Shown: piece after piece, positions 24,768 to 33,012 of the stretch | How positions within the stretch are numbered: the first letter of the stretch is position 1 | Layout of the letters: each line of letters starts with the position of its first letter | NCBI RefSeq assembly: GCF_042654525.1 | Contig: NZ_JBHSGP010000014.1 | Span: forward strand, 868,001-932,000 | DNA: 64,000 bases | Source of the DNA: Geojedonia litorea | Lineage (GTDB): Bacteria > Bacteroidota > Bacteroidia > Flavobacteriales > Flavobacteriaceae | Reading direction: 5' to 3' | The notes under the pieces: generated by a model | The model's input: the letters and a program-made list of their open reading frames with translations, nothing else | What the model was told of the DNA's origin: nothing | The model's database searches: none | Made by a program: the position numbers and the translations under genes

Positions 24768-25826
24768 TTATTCTAAAATGCCTAAATGGATGATACGTCC
24801 ACCAGACCTATTTGCCGGATTTGTGCTTTTTCCAATTACAATACCATCTTCTGGGGCTAAATAAGTGTCAATAATTTCGCCAAAAGCATTTTTTATAATG
24901 CCGATTGGATCTCCTTTTTTAATCAGTTGATTTAACTTAACGGGAACTTCTAGAAATCCTCCTTTGTCAGTATAAATCCAGTACGATTTTTTACAATACA
25001 CAGGTTTTATTGGGTCTGTGCTTATATTGCCGTCATACATATTTAACCAAATAAGCGTATTTAAAATCCCATTAACACCGCGATTGATCATATCCTTCTG
25101 AAACACTTGAGGATTCCCATATTCAACGGTTATACTTGGGATGCCTAAAGCAGCAGCTTCTGCTCGTAAGGTTTCGGTAGCGGATGAAGTTGTTCCAAAC
25201 GAAGGTTTTCCTTTACTGTGTAATATAATATCGGGCTGTTGTAATTCGGCTAATTTTAATATCGTATCATTTGAAGCGTCTGCTCTTGCGTATAGTGTAT
25301 TTACTCTTCCAAAACTAGCAGTGTGTAAATCTAAATGAACATCAAATACAGGTAAGATTCGTTCTTTTATTTTATGAGCATACTGTTCACTCTCGCTGCC
25401 ATTTGATTTTCCTGGAAAGCTTCTATTTACATCTTCGTCATCTACAAATTTACGTTGGTTGAGTTCAATTGACAATGTATTAATCCCAGGAATAGCTATA
25501 ACTCTTCCTTTTAATCGATTAGCATCTAGAGCCGCCGCTAATTGATGAATAATTGGAATACCATTTAACTCGTTCCCATGAATAGCTGCTGTAATACCAA
25601 GTGTTGGCCCAACCTCGTTGCCTTGCACTACAATTATGGGCACTAAAATAGGTTGCCCAAAAGTATTTGTACCCATATTAAGCCAAAAGTGATGGACTCC
25701 AGATGAGGTTAAATTTAACTCCTTTAAACTGCTCAATTCTGAAATTGTTTTTTGCTGACTAAAAACATTCGAGTGCAATACAACTATGAGCAACAAACTA
25801 AATAATAAAGAGGAATAAATTTTCAT
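24768..25826 (-). CDS. Succinylglutamate desuccinylase/aspartoacylase-like deacylase, exported
   Basis: The 352-residue protein has a signal peptide (LLFSLLLIVVLHSNVFSQQ). The AstE/AspA zinc motif shows AAIHGNELNGIPI (His and Glu) and DVHLDLHTASFGR (third His). A C-terminal lipoyl-like half barrel is typical of the family (KLNQLIKKGDPIGII). Members cleave N-acyl bonds of aspartate or glutamate derivatives. It lies 9 bp after the DASS transporter gene, as the second gene of that operon. A periplasmic location suggests it trims acylated amino acids before dicarboxylate uptake (inference). Confidence 0.85.
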   Translation of the reverse strand: MKIYSSLLFSLLLIVVLHSNVFSQQKTISELSSLKELNLTSSGVHHFWLNMGTNTFGQPILVPIIVVQGNEVGPTLGITAAIHGNELNGIPIIHQLAAALDANRLKGRVIAIPGINTLSIELNQRKFVDDEDVNRSFPGKSNGSESEQYAHKIKERILPVFDVHLDLHTASFGRVNTLYARADASNDTILKLAELQQPDIILHSKGKPSFGTTSSATETLRAEAAALGIPSITVEYGNPQVFQKDMINRGVNGILNTLIWLNMYDGNISTDPIKPVYCKKSYWIYTDKGGFLEVPVKLNQLIKKGDPIGIIKNAFGEIIDTYLAPEDGIVIGKSTNPANRSGGRIIHLGILE

Positions 25827-25835
25827 GTTTTTGAA

Positions 25836-27314
25836 TTAAATTGATAGGATTGGTAAAACATATACATACATCAACATGGTCAACAAAATGACGCATAATA
25901 GATTGAGTCCAAAACCACATTTAGCCATTTCTTGAATTGTCACACGATTGCTTCCAAAAATCACGGCATTGGTTCCGGTTCCAGAAGGTAACATAAATGA
26001 AAAGGAGCATGCAAAGGTTGCAGGGATCATTATTAGAATAGGGTTCATGCTTCCAGCAATGGCCATAGCTGCTAACACAGGTAGAAATATATTAGCTGTA
26101 GCTGTGTTACTATTGATTTCAGTTATAAAAATCATTAGGGATATAATTATTACCAAAATTAATAACATCGGATAATCACTGATGAAACTCATTTTAGAGC
26201 CTAAGAATTCTGCCAGACCGGTATGATTAAATGAATCGGCAATAGCATATCCGCCACCTACAATCATGACCACGCCCCATGGAACTTTTGCTGCTGAATC
26301 CCAATCTAAAAGTCGTTTTGGAACCGAAGGTTTTGTACCACCAGATGGAATAGAGAATAGTAGTAGTGCTGTAATAATGGCAACTGTTGAATCATGGACA
26401 TAATCTTTAATCCCTAATAATGAAGACCAACCAGGGATTACAAAGCCGTCTAAAACGATATCGCGTCTAAAAATCCAACCAAGCGCTGTAAAAAGGAAAA
26501 TAATAAAGACTCTTTTTTCCATTGTAGATAACTTTCCAATGGCTTTAATTTCTTGATTGATAATCTCTCTGCTTCCAGCGAAATTACCTTGAATTTTAAA
26601 GTATTTTATGACATAAAACCAGACAATAGGCAAAATAATCAATACGATAGGTGTACCTAATTTCATCCATTGTAAAAAATCAATTTCAGGATATGAAGGA
26701 AATGCTTTAGCAAAAACTCCAGCAAATACCATGTTGGGAGGAGTTCCAATTAAACTTCCTGTTCCACCCACACTCGCCGCATATGCTATAGCTAACATAA
26801 GTGCAAGTCCAAATTTAGGATTACGCTTTTCGCTTGATTCTTCCTCTTCTTTATCTATTATAGCAAGAGCAATTGGAAGCATTAATAACACAACAGCAAC
26901 ATTGGCAATCCACATCGAAAGAAATGCAGTGGCAATCATAAAGCTTAAAATAATTCGTCTTCTACTCGTTCCTAGTTTACTAATAATATAAAGTGCAACC
27001 CGTTTGTGTAACCCACTCAACTCAATAGATTTGGCAAGAAAAAAACCACCTAATAGCATAAGTACATAGTTATGACCGTAGTTTTCTGTCGTTGTATCGG
27101 CATCTAAAATCCCTAAAAGTGGAAAAAGTGCAATTGGTACAAATGCGGTGGCATAAATTGGAATGCACTCTGTTACCCACCAAACTGCCATTAACAGTGC
27201 TACACCTAAAGCTCTTAATGCTTCTGGTTGCATCCCTTTTGGGGGAGGCAAGAGTATGGTAAATGTAAGTATTAAGATACCTGCCCAGAATCCAATTTTT
27301 TTTGACCTATCCAT
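25836..27314 (-). CDS. DASS (SLC13) family sodium-coupled anion transporter
   Basis: The 492-residue inner-membrane protein has about 11-12 hydrophobic segments. The two DASS signature halves are visible: TGSLIGTPPNMVFAGVF and ITEINSNTATANIFLP (SNT motif). Near the end, MLPSGTGTNAVIFGS is the second substrate/sodium site. Members import succinate, aspartate-type dicarboxylates, N-acetylaspartate or sulfate. It is the first gene of an operon with the aspartoacylase-like gene, divergent from MocR, whose operator repeats lie in between. Confidence 0.9.
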   Translation of the reverse strand: MDRSKKIGFWAGILILTFTILLPPPKGMQPEALRALGVALLMAVWWVTECIPIYATAFVPIALFPLLGILDADTTTENYGHNYVLMLLGGFFLAKSIELSGLHKRVALYIISKLGTSRRRIILSFMIATAFLSMWIANVAVVLLMLPIALAIIDKEEEESSEKRNPKFGLALMLAIAYAASVGGTGSLIGTPPNMVFAGVFAKAFPSYPEIDFLQWMKLGTPIVLIILPIVWFYVIKYFKIQGNFAGSREIINQEIKAIGKLSTMEKRVFIIFLFTALGWIFRRDIVLDGFVIPGWSSLLGIKDYVHDSTVAIITALLLFSIPSGGTKPSVPKRLLDWDSAAKVPWGVVMIVGGGYAIADSFNHTGLAEFLGSKMSFISDYPMLLILVIIISLMIFITEINSNTATANIFLPVLAAMAIAGSMNPILIMIPATFACSFSFMLPSGTGTNAVIFGSNRVTIQEMAKCGFGLNLLCVILLTMLMYVYVLPILSI

Positions 27315-27384
27315 ATCTACCTGTTTTAATTAGCTTTAAAAACCTTTAGGTAATAAAACTAACTTATAAATACCTTATATTGCA

Positions 27385-27422
27385 CATACCAATTTTAAAT
27401 TTGTAAACATACCAATTTTTGC
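27385..27422. promoter_or_regulatory. MocR intergenic region: two operator repeats and a -7 box
   Basis: CATACCAATTTTAAA at 27385-27399 and CATACCAATTTTTGC at 27408-27422 are spaced 23 bp. The -7 element TAAATTTG (27396-27403) lies between and overlaps them. The second repeat covers the TTG start of the regulator, so strong autoregulation is expected. The same repeats also face the DASS gene. Confidence 0.65.
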
Positions 27423-28897
27423 ATTTCAATATTAAAAACATACTTGTTAGTCAGGGTTTTAAGCATAAGGATCAATATAAAAACATATATATTAATCTAT
27501 ATGAGGCAGTAAAGAATGCAATAATTACAAAAGCGCTAAAGAAGAACACTAAATTACCGCCATCTAGAGTTTTAGCAAAAGATTTAGGCGTTTCTAGAAG
27601 TACGGTTATAAAAGCTTATGATCTTTTAATGTTAGAGAAATACATTAATTCTATACCTGGCTCTGGTTATTTTATTTCATGGACTCATAATGAAAGCAAT
27701 ACAGATTATTTAAAAATTGCTGTTGTAGACGGGAATTATCCAAAAATTTCAAAGTTGGCGAAGTCCTTCAAAAAAAATATCCATATTATTCAAAACAGTA
27801 GTAGAGGTATTGCGTTTAGACCAGGGCTCCCACCATTAGACATTTTCCCCGTTCAACAATGGAAGAACCTTTCAAATGATTATTGGAAAACAGTACAGCC
27901 TTCACAATTAACTTATGGAAATACCTTAGGATTGAAAGAGTTACGCAAAAATATTGCTAGTTATTTAAAAATATATCGCAATATCGATTGCAATTATGAG
28001 CAAGTAGTCATTACTTCTGGCTCGTTACATTCGCTATTTCTAGTTGGAAGTATATTAATTGATCCTACAGATGGAGTTGCCATTGAAAATCCAACCTATC
28101 CAAGCGCATACAATTTGTTTAAAAGCTTAAAAGCAAAAGTACATTCAATCCCAGTTGATGATGACGGAATTGTTGTGGATGAAATTAATGATAAGAAAGT
28201 AAAATTAGTTTATACAACACCTTCAAATCAGTATCCTTCAGGCGTAAAATTAAGTATGGAAAGAAGAATTGCATTGCTGAATTGGGCCTCTCAAAATGGG
28301 GCATTAGTTGTTGAAGACGATTATGATCATGAGTTTAGCAATTGGGAAAATCCATTACCTTCCATATTTAGTTTAGACACTCAGCAACGTGTTGTGTATC
28401 TAGGTACATTCAATAAGCTTTTACATCCTTCATTGCGCATTGGATATATGATTTTGCCAGATTATTTAATAGACTCAGTTAAAGCGTTGTATTCGCAATC
28501 GAGTCGTTTTGTGCCAACTTCAATTCAGCATACTTTGAGCGCATTTCTTGAAAAAGATTATTTAAATAAACATTTAAGACGTGTCATCGAAGTTTCAATT
28601 GAAAGAAAGAAAGTATTTATGGAGTCGTTTAAATTGAATTTTGAAGACAAAATTTATTTGGATGCAAGTCACACGGGATTGCATTTAATTGGGAACTTAA
28701 AAGATGAAGTTGATGATTACACCTTGAGCAAGCACTTGGTTAAAAATGGAATCATAACTTACCCTTATAGTAACTATTTTGCAAAAGGGGAAAAGAAAAG
28801 TGGATTGGTTCTTGGATACTGTTCAGTAAACAATAAACTTATCAAAGAACAGGTCAATAAAATGAGTGAAGCTTATATGGAATTTGAGAATAATTAA
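27419..28897 (+). CDS. MocR-type (GntR-aminotransferase) transcriptional regulator
   Basis: The 492-residue protein has an N-terminal GntR winged helix (about 20-85: LPPSRVLAKDLGVSRSTVIK, then AYDLLMLEKYINSIPGSGYF). A fold-type-I aminotransferase domain follows, with the PLP-lysine region YLGTFNKLLHPSLRIGY and VVEDDYDHEF. The only plausible start before the winged helix is TTG 27419, since no in-frame ATG occurs until the middle of the DNA-binding domain. The -7 box ends 16 bp upstream, so the leader is very short. It probably senses an amino acid-PLP adduct and controls both flanking operons. Confidence 0.9.
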   Translation: MHFNIKNILVSQGFKHKDQYKNIYINLYEAVKNAIITKALKKNTKLPPSRVLAKDLGVSRSTVIKAYDLLMLEKYINSIPGSGYFISWTHNESNTDYLKIAVVDGNYPKISKLAKSFKKNIHIIQNSSRGIAFRPGLPPLDIFPVQQWKNLSNDYWKTVQPSQLTYGNTLGLKELRKNIASYLKIYRNIDCNYEQVVITSGSLHSLFLVGSILIDPTDGVAIENPTYPSAYNLFKSLKAKVHSIPVDDDGIVVDEINDKKVKLVYTTPSNQYPSGVKLSMERRIALLNWASQNGALVVEDDYDHEFSNWENPLPSIFSLDTQQRVVYLGTFNKLLHPSLRIGYMILPDYLIDSVKALYSQSSRFVPTSIQHTLSAFLEKDYLNKHLRRVIEVSIERKKVFMESFKLNFEDKIYLDASHTGLHLIGNLKDEVDDYTLSKHLVKNGIITYPYSNYFAKGEKKSGLVLGYCSVNNKLIKEQVNKMSEAYMEFENN

Positions 28898-28933
28898 ATG
28901 TTTATTTTTACTCATGGTTAGACCACATCAATT

Positions 28934-30391
28934 ATGACAATTAAACCTACCAAAAGTAGCATAGGACTAATTTTAGGTCCAGTACTATTTGTTTTAATAC
29001 AATTGTACTTTCACCCTGAAGGCTTAAGTAAACCGGCAAATGCTGTTTTAGCATCGGCAGTATGGATAGCGGTTTGGTGGATTACCGAGGCCATCCCAAT
29101 CGCAGTTACGGCCTTATTACCCATAATTCTTTTTCCGTTAAGTGGGGGCTTGGCTTTAGATAAAACTACAGCATCTTATGGTCATAAATATGTGTTTTTA
29201 TATATAGGTGGTTTCATAATTGCTATCGCCATTGAAAAATGGAATCTTCATAAACGAATTGCGTTAACGATTATTAACATTGTAGGAACAAATGTGATCC
29301 ATATCATTTTAGGGTTCATGATTGCTACTGCATTTCTTTCGATGTGGATTTCAAACACAGCCACTTCGGTGATGATTTTACCCATAGGCATGGCAATAGT
29401 TGCACAACTTAGAGATAACCCCAATACTGTTGAAAATGAAAATTTAATATTTGGCAAAGCACTTATGTTAGCGATTGCTTACAGTGCATCAATAGGAGGT
29501 ATGGCAACCCTTATTGGGACCCCACCAAATCTGGTTTTAGCTGGTGTAGTTCAAGAAACCTATGGTGTAGAAATTACGTTTGCACAATGGTTCACTTTTG
29601 GGTTTCCAATTAGTATTGTGTTATTGTACATTTGTTGGCTTTATTTAACTAGAGTAGCGTTTAAATTCAAACAAAAAGCCTTTCCAGGGGGCAGACAAGA
29701 AATCCAATCTCAATTAAAAACTTTAGGAAAAATTTCCTTCGAAGAAAAAACAGTACTTATAGTTTTTGCATTTACCGCAATAGCATGGATTTGCAGATCA
29801 TTTTTAATTAAGCAATTCATCCCAGCTATTGATGATACGATCATTGGTATTTTTGGAGGGATTTTATTGTTTTTACTACCTAGAAAGAATATGAAAAGTC
29901 GATTACTCGATTGGGATGATGCCATAAAATTACCATGGGGAATTATACTTTTGTTTGGAGGAGGTATGGCATTAGCTTTAGGTTTCGAATCTAGTGGGTT
30001 GGCACAGTGGATAGGGCAACAAATGTCATCTTTGAGTTCATTGCCTCTTATTTTAATTCTGTTGGTTTTAGTAGCTTCAGTCAATTTCCTAACCGAAATC
30101 ACATCAAATCTCGCAACAACAGCTATGTTGCTGCCTGTATTGGTTTCACTTGCTTCAGCTATAGGTATTCACCCATATTTATTATTAGTTGGAGCAACAG
30201 TCGCGGCTTCATGCGCCTTTATGCTGCCGGTCGCAACACCACCAAACGCTGTTGTATTTGGTTCGGGATATTTAAAAATTGAAGACATGGTTAGAAAAGG
30301 CTTTTGGATGAATATCATCTCAATTATCCTTTTGACGTTAATCATTTATTTTATACTTCCTTTAATTTGGGATTTAAACAAAACTTTATAA
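28934..30391 (+). CDS. Second DASS (SLC13) family transporter
   Basis: The 485-residue protein is a paralogue of the transporter on the other side of the regulator: GMATLIGTPPNLVLAGVV and LLPRKNMKSRLLDWDDAIKL recur at equivalent places. The first helix-turn carries SNTATSVMILP, and the second SNT position reads TSNLATTAMLLP instead. It lies 36 bp downstream of MocR in the same direction and is probably cotranscribed. Having two related transporters suggests different specificities for acidic substrates. Confidence 0.9.
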   Translation: MTIKPTKSSIGLILGPVLFVLIQLYFHPEGLSKPANAVLASAVWIAVWWITEAIPIAVTALLPIILFPLSGGLALDKTTASYGHKYVFLYIGGFIIAIAIEKWNLHKRIALTIINIVGTNVIHIILGFMIATAFLSMWISNTATSVMILPIGMAIVAQLRDNPNTVENENLIFGKALMLAIAYSASIGGMATLIGTPPNLVLAGVVQETYGVEITFAQWFTFGFPISIVLLYICWLYLTRVAFKFKQKAFPGGRQEIQSQLKTLGKISFEEKTVLIVFAFTAIAWICRSFLIKQFIPAIDDTIIGIFGGILLFLLPRKNMKSRLLDWDDAIKLPWGIILLFGGGMALALGFESSGLAQWIGQQMSSLSSLPLILILLVLVASVNFLTEITSNLATTAMLLPVLVSLASAIGIHPYLLLVGATVAASCAFMLPVATPPNAVVFGSGYLKIEDMVRKGFWMNIISIILLTLIIYFILPLIWDLNKTL

Positions 30392-30400
30392 AAACTCAAA

Positions 30401-30937
30401 CTACCTTTTTAGCAATTCAAAAGAAAAATTGACTTCAATTTCTTCGGCAATTTTATTGCTAACTATTTTAGGAATTTTGATATTAAAATCACTAGCTAAA
30501 ACTGTAAATGTACCCTTGAGAATTATGGTGTCATTTTTCTTTACGCTTGTAATATTTACGTTGTTTATAGTTTTACTAACCCCATGAAAGTTTAGCTCCC
30601 CTGTAATTTGGTATTTTGATTTGTCCGAATGCACTGAAAACCCATCAATACTTCCTTTAAAAGTTGCTTTTGGGTATAAATCAGATTCTGCATAATTTTC
30701 ATTGAAATGCTCTTCCATCAACGCATTTTTAAAACGAAAAGCCTTAACGAGCGCTAGAGCAGCAAATTCTCCAGTTTCAACATTAATGATTGCCGTGACC
30801 GAATTGTTTTTGGCGGCTACTTCTTCAAAGGATGGTACAGATGCTTCAAACTGTACCACCCCTGTTTTGGTAATATATTTACTTTGTGCAGTTACACTTA
30901 AGCTCATTAAAATTAGGACATATAATAAATACTTCAT
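30401..30937 (-). CDS. YceI-family periplasmic lipocalin-like protein
   Basis: The 178-residue protein has a signal peptide (MKYLLYVLILMSLSVTAQ). The YceI pattern follows: SKYITKTGVVQFEASVPSFE, AESDLYPKATFKGSIDGF and YQITGELNFHGVSKTI. YceI proteins bind isoprenoid-type lipids in a beta-barrel in the periplasm. It heads for the same strand as the cytochrome and barrel genes that follow, forming a recurrent Bacteroidetes cluster. Confidence 0.88.
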   Translation of the reverse strand: MKYLLYVLILMSLSVTAQSKYITKTGVVQFEASVPSFEEVAAKNNSVTAIINVETGEFAALALVKAFRFKNALMEEHFNENYAESDLYPKATFKGSIDGFSVHSDKSKYQITGELNFHGVSKTINNVNITSVKKNDTIILKGTFTVLASDFNIKIPKIVSNKIAEEIEVNFSFELLKR

Positions 30938-30990
30938 TTTATTAATTTTATGTTATATAACAAGAATCAAAAATACTGCCAAAAAACAAT

Positions 30991-31353
30991 TTAGTTTTCT
31001 AAAAGCCCTCCATCTTTCCATTGTTGAATAAGGGTTTTCTGTGTCTGCGATAAAGGACTATTGGGAGACGGCGGCATTGGGTTAGTAGTACTATTTATAC
31101 GACTAATAATAATATTAACATCTGCCTTTACTTGATTATATGTAACATAAGGTTTAGGTGCTCCCTGTGTTGGAGGATCTCCATGACATTGAATACAATT
31201 ATTTGTAAAAATAGCCTTGATATCACCTTCATAGGTCACAGTTCCCATTGGGTCAGGGTCAGGTGTTGGAGTTAAGTCATCACTGCTGTCACTTGAACAG
31301 CTGTAAATAACCGAAATACAAAGTATTGCAAAAATAGTTTTTAGAAAATTCAT
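30991..31353 (-). CDS. Small c-type cytochrome lipoprotein
   Basis: The 120-residue lipoprotein (lipobox cysteine 19 in ISVIYSC) has one haem motif C53-I-Q-C56-H57. A candidate axial methionine lies in TTNPMPPSPN and the end TLIQQWKDGGLLEN resembles other short cytochrome c domains. It probably transfers electrons at the outer face of a membrane. It sits between the YceI gene and the DUF5777-like gene, about 40-55 bp from each, as an operon. Confidence 0.85.
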   Translation of the reverse strand: MNFLKTIFAILCISVIYSCSSDSSDDLTPTPDPDPMGTVTYEGDIKAIFTNNCIQCHGDPPTQGAPKPYVTYNQVKADVNIIISRINSTTNPMPPSPNSPLSQTQKTLIQQWKDGGLLEN

Positions 31354-31391
31354 AGCGTTAAATTTTTTAAAGATTAGTATTAATTATTGAG

Positions 31392-32240
31392 TTAAAATGT
31401 TCGACTTAAATTAAATCCGAAATAAATATTTCCGTCAGTCCAATCGCCAAATCCTTGACCCAAAAAGCCATTGGTGTTCATTGGTTGGGCATTGGTAAAG
31501 TGCATCTGGAAAACATGGCCTCCAGTTTCTAAATCTACACCAATTGATAATGGATTGGTAAATGGTGAATTGCTCGCTCTGTTGAGGTGCCAACCATAAT
31601 CGGCATTCAAAGACCACCGTTTACCAAGTTTATAGCGACCTCCAAAACCTAGTGCAAATTGAGAGTTATCCTGCTCATCAAGAAAAACAAAATTGTCATG
31701 GAAAAAGGTTGGAGCGAGTTCCAAAGATAAATTGGTGTTCACTTTTCTAGAAATAAGAATTTGAGCGGTATAGCCTAAACGATGTTTGAATTCTAATTCG
31801 GGCAGGTTGTCCTTGTCTAGTGATGAGTTGATTAAAATCGCATTAAAGCCAACAATTGTAAACGGAAATCCATTCGTGATTTGTCGTACCAAGCGATACT
31901 TTATTGCCATATCATACACTTTTAAAAATGAGCTACGTGAAGCACTAATATTAATATTATCAGATAAACCGTAAACAAAATTTAAGCGTGTTACAGCATC
32001 GTCAAGCCCAAAAAAGCTATCAAAACCATTTTCAATGCTTCCAAATCTATGAGATACTATAAAAGTTAACTGTTTTTTTGGAACCAGTTTTGTCGATTCA
32101 AAATTTACAATTTTTAAACCTTTAAAAGCCGCATCGGCATAATTGGTCCATGACGTATCTGTATCAATTTCATTGAGTAAATCATCTTGTGAAAATGACC
32201 ATATTGGAACGCATATAATTATATAAAAAAGGTATTTCAT
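31392..32240 (-). CDS. DUF5777-like outer membrane beta-barrel protein
   Basis: The 282-residue protein has a signal peptide (MKYLFYIIICVPIWSFSQ) and alternating amphipathic strands that end in the aromatic FGFNLSRTF, typical of an outer-membrane barrel. The segments FESTKLVPKKQLTFIVSHRF and GLDDAVTRLNFVYGLSDN fit the DUF5777 family, which often neighbours YceI and cytochrome genes. Function unknown, possibly linked to respiration at the cell surface. Confidence 0.72.
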   Translation of the reverse strand: MKYLFYIIICVPIWSFSQDDLLNEIDTDTSWTNYADAAFKGLKIVNFESTKLVPKKQLTFIVSHRFGSIENGFDSFFGLDDAVTRLNFVYGLSDNINISASRSSFLKVYDMAIKYRLVRQITNGFPFTIVGFNAILINSSLDKDNLPELEFKHRLGYTAQILISRKVNTNLSLELAPTFFHDNFVFLDEQDNSQFALGFGGRYKLGKRWSLNADYGWHLNRASNSPFTNPLSIGVDLETGGHVFQMHFTNAQPMNTNGFLGQGFGDWTDGNIYFGFNLSRTF

Positions 32241-32366
32241 CGTATTAGTTTTTCATGAATTTTTTAGGTTGATAATAATGAAGATGTTTAAACTGAACAT
32301 CAATAAATATATGATTTAAAATTATAAAGGCTGGTATAACCATTCGTTTTTTCATACTCTATATTT

Positions 32367-32738
32367 TTATTTAGATATAATACTGCATTGATCTAACTTT
32401 AGTTCTTCTAAAAGATTATCGTAACCAATAAAGCGACCTTTAATTTTAGCAACGGTATCTTTAGTAGTAATTTTTTTATCAAACTGACAAAAAATGTGGT
32501 GGTTTAAGACAAGGTTGGTTTCATTTAGTTCAGTGATAGTTCCTTGTATTAGAATGGTTCTGTTTAAATATTTCTGCTCTGAAGCGTTTGGATTAGTTGA
32601 AAACTCACTTGAGAGTTCCATTGCTGTAACAATAAATGCAGGGGATTCATTCTGAATAGTTCTGTGCTCTTGATAGATATAATTATAAGCGAAGATGCCT
32701 AAAATAAGTAGTACAATAAGATAAATCCATTTACGCAT
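32367..32738 (-). CDS. OB-fold (tRNA_anti-like) membrane-anchored protein
   Basis: The 123-residue protein has an N-terminal membrane helix (WIYLIVLLILGIFAYNYIY). An OB-like beta-barrel follows: NRTILIQGTITELNETNLVL, then DTVAKIKGRFIGYDNLLEEL. This is the tRNA_anti-like arrangement found in small exported Bacteroidetes proteins; no nucleic acid role is implied. It is 126 bp upstream of the barrel gene in the same direction and probably belongs to the same cluster. Confidence 0.7.
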   Translation of the reverse strand: MRKWIYLIVLLILGIFAYNYIYQEHRTIQNESPAFIVTAMELSSEFSTNPNASEQKYLNRTILIQGTITELNETNLVLNHHIFCQFDKKITTKDTVAKIKGRFIGYDNLLEELKLDQCSIISK

Positions 32739-33012
32739 AATTCTTAATTAAAGACTATTCTATGAGTACTCTTAAAGATACTAATTTTAATCTAACCATT
32801 AAATTAAAGATAGAATGCCAAAAGATTATACGTAATTTCTAGAGAGAAAGTTTTTATATAGGTAGTATAAAATTCCTAAACTTTAAAGGTATTTAATTCA
32901 TCTTTCGCATTTTTAAGGTATATTAATGGTTAATCCATAAAAGCAATTCCCGCTTAATGTATTTTGAACAACCTTTACTATTTTTATATGCTTTTAAATT
33001 TAATAAGAAAAA

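Noticed and set aside
29710..30102. 130-residue minus-strand frame inside the second DASS gene
   Set aside because: It is a shadow of a strongly conserved transporter reading frame.
32245..32355. 36-codon minus-strand frame starting MKKRMVIPAFIILNH
   Set aside because: There is no ribosome-site, terminator or composition support; it lies in a leader between the OB-fold and barrel genes.
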